A DNA stretch of 5,335 bases from Actinomycetes bacterium (GCA_023421635.1 JAEZSU010000220.1:1-5335), one strand, 5' to 3'. Positions 1 to 5,171 are shown, counted from the first letter of the stretch. Notes: generated by a model from the sequence alone, not told the origin. Made by a program: numbers and translations.

Positions 1-40
1 CGCCGCGGAAGAGGACTGGAAAGCCGGGTGGCAGGCATGA
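1..40 (+). CDS. folC: C-terminal end of probable folylpolyglutamate synthase (partial)
   Basis: Only the last 12 codons of a gene entering from the left are present. They read AAEEDWKAGWQA and stop with TGA at 38-40. The stop overlaps the ATG at 37 of the next gene as ATGA, so the two are likely co-transcribed and translationally coupled. FolC, the bifunctional dihydrofolate/folylpolyglutamate synthase, adds glutamate to folates in the cytosol. It commonly sits directly before a DUF4233 gene and ndk in actinobacteria. The identification rests on that gene order; the short tail, with its Trp/Lys-rich ending, is compatible but not diagnostic. Another upstream gene remains possible. Confidence 0.5.
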   Translation, partial: AAEEDWKAGWQA

Positions 41-450
41 GCCGTCGTCAGACGACGCCGCGCCCACGGCGATCCCGCGGCGCGCAGGAGTCTCTCGGCC
101 AGATCATCCTGGTCTTCGAATCGGTGATCGTCTTCCTCGCCGGCCTCGTGGTCTTCGGGCTGAAGGCGCTGCCCGCGGCGATGCCGGACTGGTGGGGCAT
201 CGTCAGCGGCGCGCTGCTCGCACTCGCGATGCTCGTCGTCTCCGGCACGCTCCGGTGGCGCGGGGGTGTCATCGCCGGCTGGGTGCTGCAGGTCGTGCTG
301 CTCGCCGGCGCATTCCTCGTGCCCACCATCGCCGTCGTCGCCATCATTTTCGGTGGCATGTGGGCGTATGGGACGATCAAGGGGGCGTCGCTGGACCGAC
401 GCAACGCCCGTCTGGCGGCTGAGCTCGCCGATGCGAACGGAGACGAATAA
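37..450 (+). CDS. DUF4233 family four-helix membrane protein
   Basis: This is a 137-residue protein if it starts at the ATG at 37, which overlaps the upstream stop as ATGA. An in-frame GTG at 28 would add three residues and has a GGAAAG five bases upstream, so that start cannot be excluded. The N-terminus is basic and Arg/Pro-rich (residues 1-16). Four hydrophobic segments follow, at about 20-42, 53-71, 77-94 and 96-113. The charged cytoplasmic-looking tail (116-137) is rich in Arg, Ala and Glu. The FESVIVFLAGLVVFGLKALP stretch is typical of the actinobacterial DUF4233 family as I recall it. The function of that family is unknown. Its constant place between folC and ndk suggests a housekeeping membrane role, but nothing in the sequence shows a catalytic site. 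Confidence 0.8.
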   Translation: MSRRQTTPRPRRSRGAQESLGQIILVFESVIVFLAGLVVFGLKALPAAMPDWWGIVSGALLALAMLVVSGTLRWRGGVIAGWVLQVVLLAGAFLVPTIAVVAIIFGGMWAYGTIKGASLDRRNARLAAELADANGDE

Positions 451-454
451 CACC

Positions 455-871
455 ATGGCCACCGAAGAAACCCTCGTGCTCGTCAAGCCTGACGGCGTCG
501 CCCGTGGACTGACCGGCGCGATCCTCGCCCGCATCGAGGCGAAGGGGTACGCACTCGTCGACCTGCGGCTGGTGGAGCCCGACCGTGAACGCCTCGAGCG
601 CCACTACGCGGAGCACGCCGGCAAGCCCTTCTACGAGCCCCTGCTCGAGTTCATGATGTCCGGCCCGTCGGTCGCGATCCGTCTGGCCGGGAACCGGGTG
701 ATCGAGGGTTTCCGCTCCCTCGCCGGCACCACCGACCCCACGACCGCCGCGCCCGGCACGATCCGCGGCGACTTCGGCCGCGACTGGGGCCTGAAGGTGC
801 AGCAGAACCTCGTGCACGGCAGCGACAGCCCCGAGTCCGCCGCCCGTGAACTCGGGATCTGGTTCGGCTGA
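455..871 (+). CDS. ndk: Nucleoside diphosphate kinase
   Basis: The gene encodes a complete 138-residue cytosolic enzyme, the usual length for bacterial Ndk. It moves the gamma-phosphate of ATP onto other (d)NDPs through a phospho-histidine, balancing NTP and dNTP pools. The phosphorylated residue is His121 in the signature NLVHGSDS (118-125). Other conserved active-site residues are Lys11 (VKPDGV), Tyr51, Arg87, Thr93, Arg104 and Asn118. The C-terminus ELGIWFG matches the family's conserved Glu plus aromatic end. The ATG at 455 lies four bases after the DUF4233 stop, with a modest GGAG at 439-442 inside the upstream gene, so expression from the folC-DUF4233 transcript is likely. An in-frame extension back to 266 only reads through DUF4233 in the wrong frame. 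A hairpin follows at 882-919. Nothing is missing or unusual. Confidence 0.98.
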   Translation: MATEETLVLVKPDGVARGLTGAILARIEAKGYALVDLRLVEPDRERLERHYAEHAGKPFYEPLLEFMMSGPSVAIRLAGNRVIEGFRSLAGTTDPTTAAPGTIRGDFGRDWGLKVQQNLVHGSDSPESAARELGIWFG

Positions 872-881
872 TCCGCACGTC

Positions 882-919
882 CTGAACGCGCCCGGTGCTT
901 CCGCGCCGGGCGCGTTCAG
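882..919. terminator. Bidirectional hairpin between convergent ndk and hydrolase genes
   Basis: A perfect 14-bp inverted repeat has arms at 882-895 (CTGAACGCGCCCGG) and 906-919, with a 10-base loop. It starts 10 bases after the ndk stop. Its right arm contains the stop codon (916-918) of the convergent minus-strand gene. The position between two converging genes and the GC-rich stem suit a shared transcription terminator. There is no T-run on either side, which is common in high-GC actinobacteria, so termination efficiency is not shown by the sequence. Confidence 0.75.
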
Positions 920-2445
920 CGTTCCGAGGTGACGAACAGCGTGTGGTCGACCACCTGACCGCCGAACCGGTCGATCCCCGGCGGCGGTGCGCCGTTGGCC
1001 GCGGCGTACTGCTCCTCCCACGTCCGCACCGAATCGGTGTAGAGGTCGTTGTCGTGCGCCGCGATGGGATCGGACGCCGCGGGCAGCACGATGCGGTGCA
1101 CGTTCGGGGGCGTCGGGCCCACCACCTCGCCGTCGAGCATCGGCACCGGGTCGTTGGCGTGCTGGAACGCGTTCACCGGGATGTGCGGGGGGATGCCGAA
1201 CGAGTCGATGGGGGAGCCGTTCGTGACGACGCCCACCGTCGTGTACGGGAACGTGCGGTCCGCGGCGAGGTTCGCGGCCATGATGCCGCCCTGACTGAAG
1301 CCCGTCAGCACCACGTCCGCGCCTTCCGGGATGCCCGCATCCGACATCGCCTCCAGCACCGCGCGCTCGTAGGCGCTGCGCAGCGCGGGGTTGTCGAGCA
1401 TGAGCGCGATGTTGGAGTCGCGGTCGTTCAGCGCGCCGGCGTCGCCGGGAAGCTGCCAGTCCTGCGTCGAGGGCAGGGAGACCACCCAGCGCACCGACCC
1501 GTCGGGTCCCACGACCCGCTTCACGTCGACGACGGTCGCGTCCGCGCCGCCCATCCCGTCCGTCGTGCTGTTCACCGCGACCAGGTCGCCGAGGGAGCCG
1601 AGGGAGGTCACCTGCTCGGCCCGTTCCCACATGAGGTGCCGGTCGGCGGGGAGGCTGTCCGGGTCGAGCTCCTCCACATCCGGATCGCCCTGCAGGAAGT
1701 TCTCGATGGCGCCGCCGATCAACAGGCCCCCGACCGCCCCGGGGATGCCGCCGGCGAGTGCGCCGAGCACGCCGCCCGCGATCGGCGCGAGGCGTGCCAG
1801 CAGCTCGCGGAGGCGGTCGAGCCCCTCCGCGACGATCGGCAGGAGGCTCCGGATGAGGGAGCCGAGGGCGGTGAGCGCGTCGAGCAGATCGCCCACCAGC
1901 CGGGCGCCCGCCTCCACCGCCTCGAACGCGGCCTGCGCGAAGTCCTTCACCCGGTCGGCCGCGGCGAACGGGTCCAGGGTGAAGGAGAACATCCGATCCG
2001 CGAGCTCGGAGAGCTGCACGAGCAGCTCGCACACGAACGTGCGGGTCGCGGTCACGATCCGCGACGCGAGGCGCAGCCCCGCGGCGGTCGCGCCGGTCCA
2101 CTCGGCCGCATCCAGCGAGAGGGCGCTGAGATCCTCGTACCGCTCCCGCAGCGCGCGGACCGTCCTGCCGTCGAGGTCGGCGAGCGCGTTCCGCCCGGCG
2201 GCGAGCTCCGGCTGCAGCGCACGGAGCGCGCGTTCCGCGTCCTCCCAGGAGGCGGCGAACCCGGCGACCTCCGCAGGGTCGCCGAGGAGGTCGTCGAACA
2301 GCTCGCGAAGCGGTTGCACGTAGCGCAGGGCGAGCCCCGCGATGCCGGGGATCTCGGCGCAGGCGTCACCACCGGGTGCGGCGACGGGGAGCCCTGCCGC
2401 CCAGTCGCCGCCGCGGATCCGCGCGCTGATGGCGACGGTGCTCAT
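916..2445 (-). CDS. Probable type VII-secreted alpha/beta-hydrolase (lipase/esterase-like) with helical N-terminal domain
   Basis: This 509-residue protein starts at the ATG at 2443-2445 (MSTVAISARI), which overlaps the previous stop as ATGA. The frame stays open to 2838, but that extension is Arg/Pro/Gly-rich shadow sequence. Residues 1-215 are Ala/Leu-rich helices with WEDAERALRALQ (67-78) and a WTG turn at 116-118, like the helical N-domains of WXG-type secreted proteins. Residues 221-250 are hydrophobic with closely spaced glycines. Residues 300-509 look like an alpha/beta-hydrolase: nucleophile elbow GFSQGG with Ser384, probable acid Asp432 in HANDPVP, and probable base His464 in AAHDND. 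There is no Sec signal peptide, so type VII export is the likely route. PE-PPE-domain and cutinase-like esterases are the nearest analogues I can name. The substrate is unknown; a lipid or ester is inferred. It is the last gene of the operon and ends inside the terminator hairpin. An antibacterial effector role is a hypothesis. Confidence 0.82.
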   Translation of the reverse strand: MSTVAISARIRGGDWAAGLPVAAPGGDACAEIPGIAGLALRYVQPLRELFDDLLGDPAEVAGFAASWEDAERALRALQPELAAGRNALADLDGRTVRALRERYEDLSALSLDAAEWTGATAAGLRLASRIVTATRTFVCELLVQLSELADRMFSFTLDPFAAADRVKDFAQAAFEAVEAGARLVGDLLDALTALGSLIRSLLPIVAEGLDRLRELLARLAPIAGGVLGALAGGIPGAVGGLLIGGAIENFLQGDPDVEELDPDSLPADRHLMWERAEQVTSLGSLGDLVAVNSTTDGMGGADATVVDVKRVVGPDGSVRWVVSLPSTQDWQLPGDAGALNDRDSNIALMLDNPALRSAYERAVLEAMSDAGIPEGADVVLTGFSQGGIMAANLAADRTFPYTTVGVVTNGSPIDSFGIPPHIPVNAFQHANDPVPMLDGEVVGPTPPNVHRIVLPAASDPIAAHDNDLYTDSVRTWEEQYAAANGAPPPGIDRFGGQVVDHTLFVTSER

Positions 2446-2762
2446 GCGTCGTCCGCCGAGAAGGTGCGGACGGCCTCTGCCTCCAGGGTGTCGAACGCCT
2501 TCGTCGCCGCATCCGTCGCGTCGGCCATGCGCCCGCTGAGCGTCCGCGCCGAGTCGAGCAGCTCCCGTGAGCGTGCGGCGAGCGCATCGACCGCGGGGAC
2601 CAGGAGGCCGCGGCTGATGAGCCCGAACGCGTCCGGGGAGAGGTCGGGCCGTGTCGCCGCGGCCGCCGTCTCCAGCGCGGAGGCCGCGTCTCGGAGCGTC
2701 GCCACCTGGGCTGCGAGGATCGCGCCGTCGAGCTCGATGTGCTGGTTCGCGGCATCGGTCAT
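2442..2762 (-). CDS. EspC/DUF2580-like small helical protein of type VII secretion
   Basis: This 106-residue, nearly all-helical protein starts at the ATG at 2760-2762. It overlaps its neighbours by ATGA at both ends. A G-run Shine-Dalgarno (GGGGG) lies about seven bases upstream of the start. Two amphipathic helices rich in Ala and Leu flank a PDAFGLISRG loop (43-52). The pattern of an N-terminal helix, a DAFG turn, then a long helix is what I associate with the EspC/EspF family (DUF2580). Those proteins are WXG100-sized partners exported by ESX systems. It has no Trp-x-Gly, no signal peptide and no membrane segment. Near the end, F90-x3-E94 is a possible aromatic variant of the YxxxD/E export tail. 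Its place directly before the hydrolase, whose N-terminal half is also helical, suggests it is a co-export partner or chaperone of that protein. The family call is moderate; the partner role is inference. Confidence 0.68.
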   Translation of the reverse strand: MTDAANQHIELDGAILAAQVATLRDAASALETAAAATRPDLSPDAFGLISRGLLVPAVDALAARSRELLDSARTLSGRMADATDAATKAFDTLEAEAVRTFSADDA

Positions 2763-3133
2763 CGCACGCCCCCGTCCGCGATGGCCCGGGCGTCGGCCAT
2801 GCGCAGCCCGGTGAACGCGCCCCGGATCGGGCGGGCACCGAGCGCTGCGATGAGCGGGACGAGGTCGAGGTCTTCGCCGCCGGGCCCGCGGACGAGCAGG
2901 TCCAGGAAGGATGCGGGCATGTCAGCGTGCGCGACCACCGCGGCGATGAGGCGCCGCAGCTCCTCGGCGGTGAGCGCGTCGTGGTCGAGGTCGACCCGTA
3001 CCAGCAGATGGGTGTTCAGGCCGCTGCGTCTCGTGGTGGCGAGCGCTGACACGACGCCGATCCCGGCGTCGACGAGCGCTGACGGGATCAGTGCCGCGTA
3101 CGGGGCGGCATGGTCGGTTGCGGGGCGGATCAT
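2759..3133 (-). CDS. Signal-less paralogue of the adjacent lipoprotein, function unknown
   Basis: This 124-residue protein is not one I recognise from a named family. The start is the ATG at 3131-3133, overlapping the lipoprotein stop as ATGA, with a strong AGGAG at 3139-3143 five bases upstream. Residues 16-120 align without gaps to residues 36-140 of the lipoprotein encoded just upstream. By hand count about 36 of 105 positions are identical, including IPxAL, GLxT, LTxxE, the His before a variable loop, GxDxDxVP, LGAxPxxGxF and AxxIA. It has no signal peptide, lipobox or membrane helix, so it should stay in the cytosol while its paralogue is outside. The alternating LLVRVDLD and LDLLVRG strands with helices suggest a small alpha/beta fold. 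A cytosolic immunity or chaperone role toward the hydrolase is a hypothesis. The real-gene call is secure because of the overlaps, ribosome site and homology. Confidence 0.8.
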   Translation of the reverse strand: MIRPATDHAAPYAALIPSALVDAGIGVVSALATTRRSGLNTHLLVRVDLDHDALTAEELRRLIAAVVAHADMPASFLDLLVRGPGGEDLDLVPLIAALGARPIRGAFTGLRMADARAIADGGVR

Positions 3134-3561
3134 CGGTGCTCCTGTGCGATCGTCTCGGCCTCCTGCAGGGTGATCTGGACGAACGTGCCCTCGACCGGGT
3201 CGGCGCCGAGCTGCTCCAGCTGGGGGACGATGTCGATGTCGGCGCCGGAGGAGTCCTCGGGGGCGAGCACGAGGTTGGTGACCGACACGGTGTTGTGCTC
3301 CACGATCACGGTGACGAACTCCGCGACCTCGTCGACGGTGAGCTCAGGGCGGTCGAAGGTCGCGCCGACGAGCACGTCGGTGGTCAACCCGTCGACGCCC
3401 TTCTCCGCGAAGGCGTCGGTGACGCCGAGGTCGGCGGACCGAAGCGCCTCCGGGATGCGGTCGCGGAACGAGTCGTCGGCGAACGGTGTCTGCGAGCAGC
3501 CGGTGAGCGCGAGCGCGACGGCGAGGAGACCGGCCACCGCGGTGCGGCGTGGGGCGGTCAT
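3130..3561 (-). CDS. Small secreted lipoprotein, function unknown
   Basis: This 143-residue protein starts at the ATG at 3559-3561. The start overlaps the WXG100 stop as ATGA, with a GGGGAA six bases upstream. The longer open frame beyond 3561 is shadow sequence of the WXG100 gene. Residues 1-22 form a classic type II signal peptide: basic MTAPRR, a hydrophobic core, and the lipobox LTGC with Cys22 as the lipidated residue. The mature part of about 122 residues is acidic and would be anchored on the outer face of the cytoplasmic membrane. It is homologous over residues 36-140 to the next gene's signal-less product, so the two arose by tandem duplication with gain or loss of the signal. Position between a WXG100 gene and a hydrolase gene suggests it guards or assists the secreted hydrolase at the cell surface. 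A structural or T7SS-accessory role is equally possible. Confidence 0.88.
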   Translation of the reverse strand: MTAPRRTAVAGLLAVALALTGCSQTPFADDSFRDRIPEALRSADLGVTDAFAEKGVDGLTTDVLVGATFDRPELTVDEVAEFVTVIVEHNTVSVTNLVLAPEDSSGADIDIVPQLEQLGADPVEGTFVQITLQEAETIAQEHR

Positions 3562-3863
3562 GCGTCGTTCCCCAACGCCCTGCCCGCCTCGAGGTCGACC
3601 CGCGAGTAGCCCCCGGCGAGGTCCTCCAGCGCGCGGCAGATGAGGCGGACGAGGTCGGCCCGCGCGGCCATGCCGGCGACGAACCGGCGCTGTGCGACGT
3701 CGAAGGCCTGCTGGGCCTCGCCCGACCACTCTTCCCGCAGCGCGGCGGCGGCCGCAGTGAGCGACTCCAGCTGCCGGTCGATGGCCGCTGCGGCGTCCCG
3801 CACGGCGGCGGATGCGGCCTGCAACCGGGACGGGGTGACCTCGAGGTGCTCCACGCCGATCAC
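3558..3863 (-). CDS. WXG100 family protein (EsxA-like)
   Basis: This 101-residue protein has the size and two-helix plan of WXG100 proteins. The first helix carries many Ala, Ser and Gln. The turn is EEWSGEAQQAF with Trp46-Ser-Gly48. The second helix runs to about residue 85. After it, Y86-SRV-D90 matches the YxxxD/E tail motif used as an export signal in actinobacterial type VII substrates. WXG100 proteins form dimers and are exported through the EccC ATPase, often together with larger partners. The start is GTG at 3861-3863, overlapping the upstream stop as GTGA, with GGAG five bases upstream. A second GTG three codons in is possible. No second EsxB-type gene is adjacent, so it may act as a homodimer or pair with the EspC-like protein or the hydrolase N-domain. 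Confidence 0.92.
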   Translation of the reverse strand: MIGVEHLEVTPSRLQAASAAVRDAAAAIDRQLESLTAAAAALREEWSGEAQQAFDVAQRRFVAGMAARADLVRLICRALEDLAGGYSRVDLEAGRALGNDA

Positions 3864-4258
3864 CCCAGCTCCGACGCGCGGGGGTGCCGTGCGGACACCT
3901 GTGCGCGCACCTCGGCCAGGAGCGGCGAGTCGGCGCCGAGCGTGTCGGCCATCCGCGAGAGCGCCGCCGCTGCGGCGTCCTGCTGCGCGCGCCGCACGGT
4001 GTCGGTCACCAGGCGTGACAGCGCCGCCGCATCCAATCCGAGCGCCGTATCGGTGAGGTCGACCCGGTCCACCGTGCCGTCGGGCCGGGCGACGACGGTC
4101 ACCTCACGACGAGGCGAGGCCGCGGAGGTCGTGAGCGCCCTGACGTCGTCGGCCATCCGGGCGGCCTCCGCCGCCGCGGTCCGTGCCCGCGCCGTCCGTT
4201 CCCGCAGCCGCTCCCGCGCTGCCTCCAGTGCCAGCAGCGACTCGCTGTCCTGTGTCAT
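3860..4258 (-). CDS. YbaB/EbfC-like protein, first gene of the type VII cassette
   Basis: This 132-residue protein starts at the ATG at 4256-4258 with a strong GAGGGGG at 4265-4271 six bases upstream. Residues 5-45 form a charged coiled-coil-like helix rich in Arg, Ala and Glu. Then come strands with VTVVARPDGTVDRVDLTDTA (53-72) and a long helix, LSRLVTDTVRRAQQDAAAAA (80-99). This helix-strand-strand-helix order is the YbaB/EbfC plan. Housekeeping YbaB binds DNA and lies beside dnaX and recR. Divergent members lie in ESX loci, such as mycobacterial EspL, and are linked there to stability of other Esp proteins. Being first in an operon with WXG100 and EspC-like genes points to the EspL-like type. 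DNA binding or autoregulation cannot be judged from sequence. Confidence 0.75.
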   Translation of the reverse strand: MTQDSESLLALEAARERLRERTARARTAAAEAARMADDVRALTTSAASPRREVTVVARPDGTVDRVDLTDTALGLDAAALSRLVTDTVRRAQQDAAAAALSRMADTLGADSPLLAEVRAQVSARHPRASELG

Positions 4259-4282
4259 CGGCGACCCCCTCGCTTGCCGATC

Positions 4283-4288
4283 ACGGTA
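4283..4288 (-). promoter_or_regulatory. Possible -10 element of the six-gene operon
   Basis: TACCGT on the minus strand fits the loose TANNNT -10 pattern of actinobacterial housekeeping promoters. It would start transcription near 4276, leaving a short leader that contains the GAGGGGG ribosome site. No convincing -35 lies 16-18 bases upstream. A separate promoter is expected because a hairpin separates this gene from the VKOR gene upstream. Confidence 0.3.
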
Positions 4289-4307
4289 GCGAGCCGGCCG
4301 GGGCGGG

Positions 4308-4336
4308 ATCCGGGGCTTGTGGAGAACGCCCCGGAT
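4308..4336 (-). terminator. Hairpin after the VKOR gene
   Basis: A 9-bp perfect inverted repeat has arms ATCCGGGGC (4308-4316) and GCCCCGGAT (4328-4336) and an 11-base loop. It begins three bases after the VKOR stop in its direction of transcription. It lies in the 81-base gap before the YbaB-like gene. No T-run follows, so its strength as a terminator is uncertain. The position suggests it separates VKOR transcription from the operon downstream. Confidence 0.55.
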
Positions 4337-4339
4337 GGG

Positions 4340-4942
4340 TCAGAAGAGTGAACCGAGGACGTCGAGCCGCACCTGCGCGATGATCGCGATCACGACGTAG
4401 GCGAGGAAGGTCATCAACGGCACCCAGCTCATCAGCGTGTCGGCGATGTCGCGGACGCGCTGGGACACCGGGACCGCACCGATCCGCAGGACGTGCAGCG
4501 TCACCGCGAAGAAGGAGGGGATCGTCACGGCCCAGGTGACCAGGCACCAGGGGCACAGGGTGCCCAGCGAGAAGATGCTCTGGGAGATCAGCCACACCAC
4601 GAAGCCCATCGCGAACGCGAAGCCGGCCCAGAACAGCAGCCAGAACCACCGTGCGAACCGGGCGCCGGCGAGCATCGCGACCCCGACCACGATCGGCGCC
4701 ACCCAGCAGGCGAGGCCCAGGAGCGGGTTGGGGAAGCCGAACACGCTGCCCTGCCACGAATCCAGGTTCGCCGAGCACTGCACCAGCACGCTGAAGTCGC
4801 AGGATGCCGCCGAGCCTGGGTTGCTCAGCTTCTCGAACTTCTCCACCGTGAGCGAGAACGCGGCCCACCACCCGATGGCTCCGGCGATGATGAGCCAGAC
4901 GGCGAGGACGGGGGAGCGGCGGTCGGTCAGCGCATCGGGCAT
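4340..4942 (-). CDS. Vitamin K epoxide reductase (VKOR) family disulfide-generating membrane protein
   Basis: This 200-residue polytopic membrane protein starts at the ATG at 4940-4942 (MPDALTDRRS); the longer open frame upstream is non-coding. Bacterial VKOR reoxidises a DsbA-like thioredoxin partner and passes electrons to quinone, doing the job of DsbB in actinobacteria. The outer-loop pair Cys48 and Cys56 has the family's eight-residue spacing. Ser62 follows where the conserved Ser is expected, then the GFPNPLLGL segment. The active-site pair is Cys130-Pro-Trp-Cys133. Hydrophobic segments lie at about 11-31, 73-93, 98-121, 129-152 and 171-191, giving about five helices. No thioredoxin domain is fused at the C-terminus, so the partner is encoded elsewhere. 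The upstream sequence has no good Shine-Dalgarno, and a -10-like element ends seven bases before the ATG, so the mRNA may be leaderless. Confidence 0.93.
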   Translation of the reverse strand: MPDALTDRRSPVLAVWLIIAGAIGWWAAFSLTVEKFEKLSNPGSAASCDFSVLVQCSANLDSWQGSVFGFPNPLLGLACWVAPIVVGVAMLAGARFARWFWLLFWAGFAFAMGFVVWLISQSIFSLGTLCPWCLVTWAVTIPSFFAVTLHVLRIGAVPVSQRVRDIADTLMSWVPLMTFLAYVVIAIIAQVRLDVLGSLF

Positions 4943-4949
4943 GGCTCGG

Positions 4950-4958
4950 ATTATCGCA
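4950..4958 (-). promoter_or_regulatory. Extended -10 promoter element for the VKOR gene
   Basis: The minus strand reads TGCGATAAT here: a TGn extension followed by GATAAT, one mismatch from TATAAT. The hexamer ends seven bases before the VKOR ATG, so transcription would begin at or next to the A of the start codon. A weak -35-like GGGACA (4975-4980) sits at a long 19-base spacing. Confidence 0.5.
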
Positions 4959-5038
4959 TCGGGTGCTGTGCGCGTGTCCCGGCCGCGCCGTGAGAAACGC
5001 CAGGGAATGCGACGTGACGCGCAGAATCCCCGTCGGAG

Positions 5039-5047
5039 TGCGATAAT
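5039..5047 (+). promoter_or_regulatory. Extended -10 promoter element for the RNase E/G-like gene
   Basis: The plus strand reads TGCGATAAT, identical to the divergent element at 4950-4958. Transcription would start near 5054, leaving a leader of about 180 bases. I see no good -35 at 16-18 bases upstream; GTGACG at 5014-5019 is too far away at 22 bases. The TGn extension can compensate for a weak -35. Confidence 0.45.
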
Positions 5048-5052
5048 GGTGT

Positions 5053-5088
5053 TCGATGTCCGCAGCGGCCGCGCCGAGGCGACATCGA
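5053..5088 (+). promoter_or_regulatory. 5'-end hairpin in the rne leader
   Basis: The arms TCGATGTC (5053-5060) and GACATCGA (5081-5088) pair perfectly over 8 bp. An inner CGGC/GCCG stem (5066-5069 with 5073-5076) sits within the loop. If transcription starts near 5054, this places a stem-loop at the very 5' end of the mRNA. Such a structure often limits 5'-end-dependent decay, which is relevant because the gene probably encodes an RNase E. Confidence 0.45.
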
Positions 5089-5171
5089 CGCAGACTTTTC
5101 GGGCGATGACCGCCCACCGCAGCTCGAGCGATACGCCGACTGCAGACCGAGTGAGTTCGCGGCACCGCCAG

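Noticed and set aside
266..454. N-terminal extension of Ndk
   Set aside because: It would read through DUF4233 in another frame and make an Ndk about 63 residues longer than the family. The ATG at 455 gives the normal 138 residues.
377..2101. 574-codon minus-strand frame running from the hydrolase region through the ndk antisense
   Set aside because: It is a low-complexity Arg/Gly/Ala/Pro product in the wrong phase that crosses the terminator and ndk; it is a shadow.
895..2814. 639-codon open frame on the + strand opposite the hydrolase and EspC-like genes
   Set aside because: The translation is dominated by Arg, His, Glu, Gly and Val, typical of antisense to high-GC codons. It has no recognisable domain and no good start context, and the minus-strand genes explain the region.
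2446..2838. N-terminal extension of the hydrolase frame
   Set aside because: The extension is Arg/Pro/Gly-rich and lies out of phase over the EspC-like gene. The ATGA-coupled ATG at 2443-2445 is the better start.
916..4258. Recent mobile element or phage insertion
   Set aside because: There is no transposase, integrase, terminal repeat, tRNA attachment site or visible base-composition shift.
5065..5072. GCGGCCGC palindrome as an operator
   Set aside because: This 8-base GC-only palindrome is frequent by chance in such DNA and is part of the loop of the 5053-5088 hairpin.
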